A DNA stretch of 50,384 bases from Prevotella sp. UBA2746 (GTDB lineage: Bacteria > Bacteroidota > Bacteroidia > Bacteroidales > Bacteroidaceae): NCBI GenBank assembly GCA_002353555.1, contig DEJO01000031.1:1-50384 (forward strand), in the 5' to 3' direction. The notes below the pieces were generated by a model. That model made no database searches. It worked only from the letters and a program-made list of their open reading frames with translations, and was not told where the DNA came from. The stretch's first letter is position 1; each line of letters begins with the position of its first letter. A program made the position numbers and the translations under genes. This document shows, piece after piece, positions 31,643 through 39,519 of the stretch.

Positions 31643-32055
31643 TTTACCGCAATTTTCTTCGTTATACCGTTACTCTTCATGATATAGATGCCGCGTGGTA
31701 GTTGCGACTGTGCTGCATCAAGGTCAGGGTAGGTGCCCATGAAAACCCCTGACGCTGCATAGACCGAGACCTCGCCAGCGAACTGACCGGCAGCCGTCTC
31801 AGCTGTAACGTCACTGATTCCTGTTGATATTGCTTCAGCCGAGAAGTACATGTTAGCAAGTTCCGAGAGGTTAAAGGTCGCCGTCTCCGTACCGTTGGTC
31901 ACCGTTGCGACACCAGCGGAGAAGGTGATGCTCAAATCACTGACGGCCAGCGACTGCGCCGTTCCGTCTCCTTTTGTAAAGGTCAGAAAACCGAAGTCTT
32001 CTGCCATCGCCTGCAAACTGACCGCAAGCAGGATTGACAACAATAGCTTTCTCAT
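31639..32055 (-). CDS. Small secreted protein with T9SS tail
   Basis: 138 residues; signal peptide ends LQAMA/EDF. The mature part is one beta module (FGFLTFTKGDGTAQSL...LSELANMYFSAE) followed by a T9SS type-A-like tail (VSVYAASGVFMGTYPDL...LPRGIYIMKSNGITKKIAVK). The module parallels the first 75 residues of the downstream gene's product (TYQFPAAQ ... ISSIKI). It is first in a two-gene unit, has a full promoter, and overlaps the next start by ATGA. Possibly a surface partner for the downstream beta-helix protein, which has no tail of its own. Confidence 0.78.
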   Translation of the reverse strand: MRKLLLSILLAVSLQAMAEDFGFLTFTKGDGTAQSLAVSDLSITFSAGVATVTNGTETATFNLSELANMYFSAEAISTGISDVTAETAAGQFAGEVSVYAASGVFMGTYPDLDAAQSQLPRGIYIMKSNGITKKIAVK

Positions 32056-32081
32056 CGTATTCAGGTTTTAATAATTTACTG

Positions 32082-32114
32082 CAAAGATAGTTACCGGTGA
32101 CAAGTGAGGACAAA
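32082..32114 (-). promoter_or_regulatory. Promoter of the secreted-protein pair
   Basis: TTTG (32111-32114), 21 bases, TATCTTTG (32082-32089) on the minus strand; short leader to ATG 32055. Confidence 0.75.
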
Positions 32115-32293
32115 TTTAATCTATAAACAGGCTGATTTCTTCAACGAACCGGCATCCCCGGACACGATGTCCTGCCGCCATTGCATCGCAGAGGAGCTTC
32201 CCATGATAGGAGAAAATCCCTAAAAAACTTTAATCTTACGTGGCATCAGATAAAAAACTCCTAACACCTGACCCCTAACTCCTATCTTTTGTT

Positions 32294-32301
32294 TACCTTT
32301 G
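32294..32301 (+). promoter_or_regulatory. purB -7 box
   Basis: TACCTTTG 33 bases before the purB ATG; no TTTG at -33. The bases before it (ACTCCTAACACCTGACCCCTAACTCC) are a simple repeat. Confidence 0.55.
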
Positions 32302-32334
32302 CAACCAACTTACATATATGTACTTTTTAAGAAA

Positions 32335-33681
32335 ATGAATTTGGATATACTGACCGCCATCTCACCAGTAGACGGTCGCTACAGAGGTAAGACAGAGAGT
32401 TTAGCAGGGTATTTCTCCGAATATGCGCTGATTCGCTATCGTGTACGTGTTGAAATAGAGTATTTCATCACGCTCTGCGAGTTGCCGTTGCCGCAACTGA
32501 AGAGCTTCGACAACAACTTGTTCGGCAGGCTTCGCGACATCTATCGCAACTTCAGCGAGGCCGATGCCGCCCGTGTGAAGGACATCGAGAAGGTGACCAA
32601 CCACGACGTGAAGGCTGTTGAATACTTCATCAAGGAGCAGTTCGACGCCATCGGCGGGCTGGATGCCTACAAGGAGTTCATCCACTTCGGCCTGACTTCG
32701 CAGGATATCAACAACACCAGTGTGCCGCTGAGCATCAAGGAAGCACTCGAAGAGGTCTACATACCGCAGGTGGAGGAGCTGATCCAGCAACTGAACGACT
32801 ATGCCGAGGAGTGGAAAGACGTGCCGATGCTTGCCAAGACCCACGGTCAGCCCGCATCCCCTACGCGTCTGGGCAAGGAGATTATGGTCTTTGTCTACCG
32901 ACTGACAGAGCAGCTCAACCAACTGAAGTCGTGCAAGTATACGGCGAAGTTCGGCGGAGCCACGGGCAATTACAATGCACACCACGTGGCTTATCCGGAG
33001 TTTGACTGGCGCGAGTTCGGCAACCGGTTCGTCCGCGAGAAGTTAGGTTTGGAGCGTGAACAGTGGACAACACAGATCAGCAACTACGACAACCTGGGAG
33101 GTGTCTTCGATGCCTTGCGCCGCATCCACACCATTATCATCGACTTGGACCGCGACTTCTGGATGTATATATCCATGGAGTACTTCAAACAGAAGATCAA
33201 GGCTGGCGAAGTAGGGTCGAGTGCCATGCCCCACAAAGTGAATCCGATAGACTTCGAGAATTCAGAAGGCAACCTTGGCATTGCCAATGCCGTCTTGCAG
33301 TTCCTGGCTCAGAAATTGCCGGTAAGCCGTTTGCAGCGCGACCTCACCGACTCTACGGTGTTGCGCAACGTAGGTGTACCTCTCGGACATGGTGTCATCG
33401 CCATTCAGAGCACGCTGAAAGGCTTGCGAAAGCTGATCCTCAACGAGCAGAAACTGGACGAAGACCTGGAGAACACATGGGCTGTAGTGGCTGAAGCTAT
33501 ACAGACCATCCTGCGCCGCGAAGCCTATCCGCACCCTTACGAGGCGCTGAAAGCGCTCACGCGCACCAATGAGAAGATGACAGAGGAGACCATCCATGCC
33601 TTCATACAGACACTGAACGTCAGCGATGACGTGAAAGCTGAACTGATGGCCATCACCCCGCAGAACTATACGGGTATGTAA
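32335..33681 (+). CDS. purB: Adenylosuccinate lyase
   Basis: Cleaves SAICAR to AICAR and adenylosuccinate to AMP, releasing fumarate, in purine synthesis. ATG 32335 chosen over an in-frame TTG at 32299, which overlaps the -7 box. 448 residues, normal length. Fumarase-superfamily signature GSSAMPHKVNPIDFENSEGN is complete, with the catalytic serine loop in SSAMPHK; the TSQDINNT and KTHGQPASPTRLGKE stretches carry conserved histidine and substrate residues. Confidence 0.96.
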   Translation: MNLDILTAISPVDGRYRGKTESLAGYFSEYALIRYRVRVEIEYFITLCELPLPQLKSFDNNLFGRLRDIYRNFSEADAARVKDIEKVTNHDVKAVEYFIKEQFDAIGGLDAYKEFIHFGLTSQDINNTSVPLSIKEALEEVYIPQVEELIQQLNDYAEEWKDVPMLAKTHGQPASPTRLGKEIMVFVYRLTEQLNQLKSCKYTAKFGGATGNYNAHHVAYPEFDWREFGNRFVREKLGLEREQWTTQISNYDNLGGVFDALRRIHTIIIDLDRDFWMYISMEYFKQKIKAGEVGSSAMPHKVNPIDFENSEGNLGIANAVLQFLAQKLPVSRLQRDLTDSTVLRNVGVPLGHGVIAIQSTLKGLRKLILNEQKLDEDLENTWAVVAEAIQTILRREAYPHPYEALKALTRTNEKMTEETIHAFIQTLNVSDDVKAELMAITPQNYTGM

Positions 33682-33793
33682 AGCCTCCCCCAACCCCTCC
33701 TGCCCATCTCCTCCCAACAAATAGAGAAAAGAAGAAACCAATAGTAACATTATTAAAAATCCAAAACAAGTATTAGTAGAAAGGAAACATGCT

Positions 33794-35206
33794 ATGATGT
33801 CAGAAGATTTAGAAAACGTACAATCTACCGAGAAGAACGAGAGTAGCCGTGAGGGTTATTCCGCTGAAAACACAGAACAAAGTGGAACACACAAAGGTTT
33901 TCATGCCGGTGCACGCCCCCAGCGTCCACGCATCCGTGTGACAAAGTCTTACAACAACGACCGCAGCGCTGGCTATAGTAGCGAGGGCGGCTTCCGTCCC
34001 GAAGGTTTCGGCAGCGGACTGCAAGGCAGTGAAAACCATCGCCCGCAACAAAGTGGCTATCGTCCGCGCTACAATCAGGGTGGCTACCAGTCACGTGGAG
34101 GTTATCAACCGCGTCAGCAGGGTGGCTATCAGCCACGCCAGCAGGGTGGTTACCAGTCGCAGGGCGGCTATCGCCCACGCTACAATCAGGGTGGCAACGA
34201 AGAAGGTGGCTACCAGCCGCGTCAGCAAGGAGGCTATCAGCCTCGCCAGCAGGGTGGTTACAACAACCGTGGCGGCTACCAGCAGCGTCCCGGCGGCTAT
34301 CAGCCTCGCCAGCAGGGTGGCTATAACAACCGTGGCGGCTATCAGCAGCGTCCCGGTGGCTATAACAACCGTGGCGGTTACCAGCAGCGTCCCGGCGGCT
34401 ATCGCCCCCGCACTGCCGACTACGATCCGAATGCCAAGTACTCCATGAAGAAGCGCATTGAATATAAGGAAGACCATATCGACCCGAATGAGCCGATTCG
34501 CCTGAACAAGTTCCTGGCTAATGCCGGTGTTTGCAGCCGTCGTGAAGCTGACGACTTCATCCAGTCGGGTGTTGTCAGGGTCAATGGCGAGGTTGTCACA
34601 GAGTTGGGTACGAAGGTGTTGCGCTCTGATGAGGTCATCTTCCACGACCAGTTGGTCAACATCGAGAAGAAGGTCTACGTACTCCTGAACAAGCCGAAGG
34701 ACTATGTGACGACCAGCGACGACCCGCAACAGCGTAAGACCGTGATGGATCTCGTGAAGAACGCTTGTCCGGAACGCATCTATCCTGTCGGCCGTCTCGA
34801 CCGTAACACGACGGGTGTGCTCCTCTTCACCAACGACGGTGACCTGGCTTCTAAGCTCACTCACCCGAAGTTCCTGAAGAAGAAGGTATACCACGTCTAC
34901 CTCGACAAGAAACTGACGGCTCATGACATGCAGCAGATTGCCGACGGCATCACGCTCGACGACGGTGAAATCCATGCCGATGCCATCGAGTATGCCAGCC
35001 CGACAGACAAGGCTCAGGTAGGTATCGAGATCCACTCCGGCAAGAACCGCATCGTACGTCGCATCTTCGAGAGCCTCGGCTACCGTGTCGTCAAGCTCGA
35101 CCGCGTACTCTTTGCCGGCCTGACCAAGAAGAACCTGCGCCGCGGCGACTGGCGATTCCTCACCGAAAAGGAGGTCGACATGCTGCGCATGGGAGCGTTT
35201 GAATAA
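33794..35206 (+). CDS. RluB/RsuA-type pseudouridine synthase with long RGYQ-repeat N-terminus
   Basis: Converts uridine to pseudouridine in 23S (RluB-like) or 16S (RsuA-like) rRNA. 470 residues. Residues about 80-210 are low-complexity, built from GGYQPRQQ, GGYNNRGGYQQRP and GGYRPRYNQ units: arginine-rich, glycine-rich, aromatic, with likely RNA-binding or condensing character. Then an S4 domain (about 231-290, RLNKFLANAGVCSRREADDFI) and a catalytic domain with the aspartate in GRLDRNTTGVLL (near residue 335) and RIVRRIFESLGYRVVKLDR. An extra N-terminal disordered tail on this enzyme is known from other Bacteroidota; the repeat number may vary between strains. ATG at 33797 is an alternative start. 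Confidence 0.9.
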   Translation: MMSEDLENVQSTEKNESSREGYSAENTEQSGTHKGFHAGARPQRPRIRVTKSYNNDRSAGYSSEGGFRPEGFGSGLQGSENHRPQQSGYRPRYNQGGYQSRGGYQPRQQGGYQPRQQGGYQSQGGYRPRYNQGGNEEGGYQPRQQGGYQPRQQGGYNNRGGYQQRPGGYQPRQQGGYNNRGGYQQRPGGYNNRGGYQQRPGGYRPRTADYDPNAKYSMKKRIEYKEDHIDPNEPIRLNKFLANAGVCSRREADDFIQSGVVRVNGEVVTELGTKVLRSDEVIFHDQLVNIEKKVYVLLNKPKDYVTTSDDPQQRKTVMDLVKNACPERIYPVGRLDRNTTGVLLFTNDGDLASKLTHPKFLKKKVYHVYLDKKLTAHDMQQIADGITLDDGEIHADAIEYASPTDKAQVGIEIHSGKNRIVRRIFESLGYRVVKLDRVLFAGLTKKNLRRGDWRFLTEKEVDMLRMGAFE

Positions 35207-35270
35207 TAGATATATAGGGAGTTAGAAGAAGTTAGTAGGAGTTAGAAGAAGTTAGAAGTCGATAGTTTTT

Positions 35271-35651
35271 ATGACAAAGACCTTTGAGGATGTACTGGCT
35301 TGGCAAAAGGCGCACAGGTTTGTGTTAGAAGTGTATAAGGTTACGAAGACTTTTCCTTCTTCGGAGATATTCGGACTGTCTTCACAGTTCCAACGTGCTG
35401 CCGTTTCCATTACGGCAAATATAGCTGAAGGATACAAGAAAATCAGTCAGGCAGATAAACTTCGCTTTATGAATATAGCTCAAGGAAGTTTGGAAGAATG
35501 CCGATACTACTGCATTCTTTCTAAGGACTTGTGCTATATCGACAACGAGACTTTTACGCTCTTACAATCAGAGGTAAATGAAACCAGCTTCTTCTTAAAC
35601 TCTTATATAAAAGGAATCAGAGAGAATAAATTCGGAGACAAAATGGAGTAA
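35271..35651 (+). CDS. Four-helix-bundle protein, S23/23S-rRNA-IVS family
   Basis: 126 residues, all helical, with the family pattern FEDVLAWQKAHRFVLEVYKVT, FPSSEIFGLSSQFQRAAVSI, NIAEGY and FMNIAQGSLEECRYY. This family (PF05635, TIGR02436) was named for frames in 23S rRNA intervening sequences and is structurally related to Avd proteins of diversity-generating retroelements; its cellular role is unsettled. Here it is outside any rRNA, framed by inverted repeats, and its stop codon lies in a 36-bp tandem duplication (35634-35700). No reverse transcriptase or rRNA is in the window. Confidence 0.88.
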   Translation: MTKTFEDVLAWQKAHRFVLEVYKVTKTFPSSEIFGLSSQFQRAAVSITANIAEGYKKISQADKLRFMNIAQGSLEECRYYCILSKDLCYIDNETFTLLQSEVNETSFFLNSYIKGIRENKFGDKME

Positions 35652-35700
35652 ACGTAGGTGTCATAAAAAGGAGATAAAATGGATTAAGCGTAGGTGTCAT
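35634..35700. repeat. 36-bp tandem duplication over the S23 gene stop
   Basis: GGAGA(C/T)AAAATGGA(G/T)TAA and then (A/G)CGTAGGTGTCAT occur at 35634-35664 and 35670-35700. The first copy includes the last codons and stop. Confidence 0.75.
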
Positions 35701-35749
35701 TAGTCGTGACTATCGACCTCTACCTCCCTTTAAATTCTAACAAGAAAGA

Positions 35750-37201
35750 ATGAAAAGAATAAAGATTGTCGATGCGCTGAAATGCACCGATTACGGAAAA
35801 CAGATAACCGTCAAGGGATGGGTGAGAACCCACCGCAGTAGTAAGGCAGTAGACTTTATTGCCCTCAACGATGGATCTACCATCAAGAACATACAGATTG
35901 TCGTCAACCCGGAGAAGTTCGATGGCGAACTGCTGAAGAACATCACGACAGGAGCCTGCATCGGCGCAACGGGAACACTCGTCGAGAGCCAGGGTGCCGG
36001 ACAGAGCGTAGAAATCCAGTGCGAGTCGATAGAGTTGTACGGGCTCTGCGGCAGCGACTACCCCATGCAGAAGAAGGGACAGTCGTTCGAGTATATGCGC
36101 CAACACGCGCACATGCGCCTGCGTACCAATACCTTTGGTGCCGTCATGCGCATCCGTCACAACATGGCGATGGCTATCCATACCTACTTCCACGAGCACG
36201 GGTTCTTCTATTTCCACACACCGCTCATCACAGCAAGCGACTGCGAGGGTGCCGGCAACATGTTCCAGGTAACGACGAAGAACCTCTACGACCTGAAGAA
36301 GGACGAGGACGGGAAGATTATCTACGACGACGACTTCTTCGGAGAGCAGACCTCGCTGACCGTCAGCGGACAGCTGGAGGGTGAGCTGGGGGCGACGGCA
36401 CTGGGTGCCATCTATACCTTCGGACCCACCTTCCGCGCCGAGAACAGCAACACGCCGCGCCACCTTGCAGAGTTCTGGATGGTGGAGCCGGAAGTGGCTT
36501 TCCTCGACCAGGAGGAGCTGATGGACTTGGAAGAAGACTTCATTAAATACTGTGTCCGTTGGGCACTGGACAACTGCAAGGACGACCTGGAGTTCCTCAA
36601 CAAGATGATCGACAAGACCCTCTTGCAGCGTCTGGAGGGTGTACTCAAGGAAACCTTCGTGCGCCTGACCTATACTGAAGGTATCGACATCCTGCAAGAA
36701 GCCATCAAGAAGGGCAAGAAGTTTGAGTTCCCCTGCAACTGGGGCGACGACCTGGCAAGCGAACATGAGCGCTACCTGGTGGAGGAGCACTTCAAGAAGC
36801 CTGTCATCATGACCGACTACCCCAGTGCCATCAAGTCGTTCTACATGAAACAGAACCCGGCAACAGACGGGGAGGCAGGACAGAAAGGCTCTGTCGGCTA
36901 CAAAGGTGTCGTGGCTCCCGGTCCTACCATGCAGGGTACCGACGTGCTCTTCCCGCAGATTGGCGAGATCATCGGCGGTTCGGTCCGTGAAGAAAGCTAC
37001 GAGAAGCTGATGAACGAAGTCAACAGTCGTCAGATGGATACCACTCACCTGTGGTGGTACCTCGACACCCGCCGCTGGGGAACCTGCCCGCATGCCGGCT
37101 TCGGACTGGGCTTCGAACGCCTCATTCTCTTCGTGACGGGAATGCAGAACATCCGCGACGTCATCCCGTTCCCACGCACACCGAAGAGTGCTGAGTTCTA
37201 A
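35750..37201 (+). CDS. asnS: Asparaginyl-tRNA synthetase
   Basis: Class IIb enzyme that charges tRNA-Asn. 483 residues: OB-fold anticodon domain (about 15-105, GWVRTHRSSKAVDFIALNDGS), then the catalytic core with motif 2 TFRAENSNTPRHLAEFWMVEPE and motif 3 GFGLGFERLILFVTGMQNIRDVIPFPRTP. The APTWWYL-like Asn pocket and PRHLAEFW support AsnRS over AspRS. Between YMKQN and TDVLFP (about 370-392) there is an extra glycine-rich stretch (GEAGQKGSVGYKGVVAPGP) where the enzymes I know have only a short DDGKTV turn. No promoter recognised; the preceding sequence is the S23 repeat. Confidence 0.95.
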   Translation: MKRIKIVDALKCTDYGKQITVKGWVRTHRSSKAVDFIALNDGSTIKNIQIVVNPEKFDGELLKNITTGACIGATGTLVESQGAGQSVEIQCESIELYGLCGSDYPMQKKGQSFEYMRQHAHMRLRTNTFGAVMRIRHNMAMAIHTYFHEHGFFYFHTPLITASDCEGAGNMFQVTTKNLYDLKKDEDGKIIYDDDFFGEQTSLTVSGQLEGELGATALGAIYTFGPTFRAENSNTPRHLAEFWMVEPEVAFLDQEELMDLEEDFIKYCVRWALDNCKDDLEFLNKMIDKTLLQRLEGVLKETFVRLTYTEGIDILQEAIKKGKKFEFPCNWGDDLASEHERYLVEEHFKKPVIMTDYPSAIKSFYMKQNPATDGEAGQKGSVGYKGVVAPGPTMQGTDVLFPQIGEIIGGSVREESYEKLMNEVNSRQMDTTHLWWYLDTRRWGTCPHAGFGLGFERLILFVTGMQNIRDVIPFPRTPKSAEF

Positions 37202-37211
37202 ATCCTTATGT

Positions 37212-37302
37212 TTTTAACCGCAGATTGCACGGATTGCACAGAAGACTCATCCCGTCGGGATGATAAAAAATCCGTGTGAATCCGAGCAATCTGTGGCTCA
37301 GA
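37212..37302. repeat. Inverted repeat after asnS
   Basis: AACCGCAGATTGCACGGATT on the left pairs imperfectly with AATCCGAGCAATCTGTGG on the right around CCCGTCGGGATG. Related to the ends of 4908-5304. The rest of 37303-37465 shows no gene. Confidence 0.65.
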
Positions 37303-37468
37303 TAAAAAACAGCGTGTGACTCAGCTCAGTGTGTGAGAATACAAAAAGATAGCTACATTCTTCATGGATGTTGTATGTCGATGACCGACAACGGCATACA
37401 AGCTTCCTTCTGCCGAGTGGGGGGGAGCGTGTTTTTTACTGAATAAATCAGCCTTTTCGTTGATTGTT

Positions 37469-37501
37469 TTTGTTCTTATTGCAGTTTAATACTTATCTTT
37501 G
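37469..37501 (+). promoter_or_regulatory. Promoter of the two-component pair
   Basis: TTTG (37469-37472), 21 bases, TATCTTTG (37494-37501); leader about 23 bases to ATG 37531. Confidence 0.75.
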
Positions 37502-37530
37502 CAACCGGAATCAATGAGAAACGACTGCCT

Positions 37531-38694
37531 ATGAGAAAACAATTACGCAACTATTGGGAAGCACTGGTCTATTTCGGTATCTTTCTTTTGCTGTTCATCG
37601 CTCCGCTGCTGACAGGCTATGTGCGCACGGTGACCGATGCGAATGCTGAGTTCCGGTGGGGAGAGATCTTCGGCGTGTGGCAGATACTGGCGGTGTTCCT
37701 GGCACTCTTCCTCATCCATAACTACCTGTTGGCTCCGCTGCTGGTCTACAAGCGCCGCAAGGTGGGCTACTTCCTCGGCACCGCCTGCCTGCTGGTGGTC
37801 TTCTCGGTGTTGGCTTGTTTCCATCGTCCGCCCCACCGTCCTCCCCATCCCGATGCCCCCATCCATCTCTCACCCGCAGGGGAAGGGCATGGAGCCTCCG
37901 CCCCCAAGTTCTCTCACGCAGAGGAGAAACACCGCCGGCCGCCCCATCACCGTCCGCCGTTGATGGTCGGTCAGGGCGACGTAGTGGGCTTTATCCTCCT
38001 CTTCTTCATGTTCGGCATGAACCTTGGTGTGAAGCTGTACTTCAAGAACGAGCGCGACCGTAAGGAGATGGAAGACCTGGAAAAGGAGAGCCTGGAGCAC
38101 CAGCTGGAGTATCTGAAGTACCAGATCAACCCCCACTTCTTCATGAACACGCTGAACAACATCCATGCCTTGGTAGACATAGACCCGGAGAAGGCGAAGA
38201 CCTCCATCGTCGTCTTGTCGAAGATGATGCGCTACATCCTCTACGAGGGCAACAACAAGATGATACCGCTTCAGCGCGAACTGGACTTCATCAGCCATTA
38301 TATCGCGCTCATGCGCATGCGCTATACCGACAAGGTGAAGGTGCAGGTGGGCATGCCCGCAGGGGTGACGGCAGGAGAGGTGCCGCCGCTGTTGCTCATC
38401 ACCTTCGTGGAGAACGCCTTCAAGCATGGCGTGAGCTACCAGGACGAGTCGTTCATCAACCTGAACATCACCGTGGACGAGGACCGGCGCCTGTGCTTCC
38501 ACTGCGAGAACTCCAAGAAGGCGGCTCCGCAGCCCGGCTCTTCCGTGCAGGCAGAAGGTGGGGTGGGGCTTGCCAATGTGCGCCGCCGCCTCGACCTGAT
38601 CTATCAAGGACAATATACGCTGGATATCAGCGAAACGAAAGCCACATATTCCGTGAAACTGATACTACCGCTTTCCCCTTTAACTCCCTTTTAA
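37531..38694 (+). CDS. LytS-type sensor histidine kinase with His-rich periplasmic loop
   Basis: Signals to the LytTR regulator encoded next. 387 residues. Four membrane helices (about 10-31, 48-73, 78-96, 150-170); basic YKRRK after helix 2 places it inside, so the loop between helices 3 and 4 (96-143) is periplasmic. That loop has nine histidines among prolines and arginines (HRPPHRPPHPD, HRRPPHHRPP). His_kinase domain (PF06580): phospho-acceptor His202 in YQINPHFFMNTLNNI, and an ATPase half with ITFVENAFKHG and GVGLANVRRRL. The last residues (PLSPLTPF) are written by the 11-bp tandem repeat that follows. Confidence 0.93.
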   Translation: MRKQLRNYWEALVYFGIFLLLFIAPLLTGYVRTVTDANAEFRWGEIFGVWQILAVFLALFLIHNYLLAPLLVYKRRKVGYFLGTACLLVVFSVLACFHRPPHRPPHPDAPIHLSPAGEGHGASAPKFSHAEEKHRRPPHHRPPLMVGQGDVVGFILLFFMFGMNLGVKLYFKNERDRKEMEDLEKESLEHQLEYLKYQINPHFFMNTLNNIHALVDIDPEKAKTSIVVLSKMMRYILYEGNNKMIPLQRELDFISHYIALMRMRYTDKVKVQVGMPAGVTAGEVPPLLLITFVENAFKHGVSYQDESFINLNITVDEDRRLCFHCENSKKAAPQPGSSVQAEGGVGLANVRRRLDLIYQGQYTLDISETKATYSVKLILPLSPLTPF

Positions 38695-38758
38695 CTCCCT
38701 TTTAACTTCCTTTTAACTCCCTTTTAACTCCCTTTTAACTCCCTTTTAACTCCCTTTA
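38682..38758. repeat. 11-bp tandem repeat between kinase and regulator
   Basis: Seven units of AACTCCCTTTT (one AACTTCC variant) starting at 38682, 38693, 38704, 38715, 38726, 38737 and 38748. The first two overlap the kinase C-terminus and stop; the last ends 4 bases before the regulator ATG, taking the place of its ribosome-binding region. Confidence 0.9.
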
Positions 38759-38762
38759 AAAA

Positions 38763-39485
38763 ATGATCCGTGTATTAGCCATAGACGACGAGCCGCTGGC
38801 ACTGCAACAGCTGGCAGCTTACATCAAGAAGATACCCTTCCTGGAACTGACTGGCGAGTGCCAGAGCGCATTGGATGCCAGAAGCATCATGCAGAACGAC
38901 ATCGTCGATGCCATCTTCATCGACATCAACATGCCCGACCTCAACGGCATGGACTTCGTACGCTCGTTAGCGGTGCCGCCCCTGGTGGTCTTCACCACAG
39001 CCTACAGCGACTATGCCGTGGAGGGCTTCAAGGTGGATGCCGTCGACTACCTGCTGAAGCCGTTCGGCATGGACGAGTTCCAGCGTGCCTGCCAGAAGCT
39101 GAAGGCACGCTACGATGCCGCCCACCAGAGCGAGGTGTCGGCGGTAGACGCCGACGATGCCATGTTTCTGAAGACCGAACACAAGGTGGTGCGCATCAGC
39201 ACCACCGACATCCGCTACATCGAGGGCATGAGCGAATACCTGAAGATTCACTTGGAGAGCCAGCCCAAGCCGCTCGTCGTGCTCTTGTCAATGAAGAAGA
39301 TGGAGGAACGGCTACCCGCATCGTCGTTCATGCGCATCCACCGCAGCTACATCATCAACCTGAAGAAGATACAGGAAATCAACAAGAACCGCGTCATCAT
39401 GGATGCAGACACCTACCTGCCCATTGGCGACCTCTACCGCGAAGCCTTGAACAAGTATATCGACACCAAGTTCCTGGGCAAGTAG
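38763..39485 (+). CDS. LytTR-family response regulator
   Basis: 240 residues. Receiver domain (1-120) with Asp8/Asp9, phosphorylation site Asp54 in FIDINMPDLNG, Thr in FTTAYSDYA and Lys99 in DYLLKPF. LytTR DNA-binding domain (about 135-238) with TTDIRYIEGMSEYLKIH and FMRIHRSYIINLKKI. Partner of the kinase 69 bases upstream; target genes not visible from sequence. Convergent with metF, which ends 34 bases on. Confidence 0.95.
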   Translation: MIRVLAIDDEPLALQQLAAYIKKIPFLELTGECQSALDARSIMQNDIVDAIFIDINMPDLNGMDFVRSLAVPPLVVFTTAYSDYAVEGFKVDAVDYLLKPFGMDEFQRACQKLKARYDAAHQSEVSAVDADDAMFLKTEHKVVRISTTDIRYIEGMSEYLKIHLESQPKPLVVLLSMKKMEERLPASSFMRIHRSYIINLKKIQEINKNRVIMDADTYLPIGDLYREALNKYIDTKFLGK

Positions 39486-39519
39486 GTATGGGCGATGCAG
39501 GCAGTATCTGCCAAGAACG

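Larger units (their letters stand above)
35218..35729. repeat. Inverted-repeat frame around the S23-type gene
   Basis: Left end 35218-35270: GGAGTTAGAAGAAGTTAGTA, a second GGAGTTAGAAGAAGTTAGAA, then GTCGATAGTTTTT. Right end 35709-35729: ACTATCGACCTCTACCTCCCT, the inverse. The gene at 35271 starts on the base after the left repeat. A gene-less version occurs at 21865-21976. Confidence 0.7.

Noticed and set aside
35720..37093. 457-codon frame opposite asnS
   Set aside because: Antisense shadow of an intact AsnRS with class II motifs; no domain recognisable.
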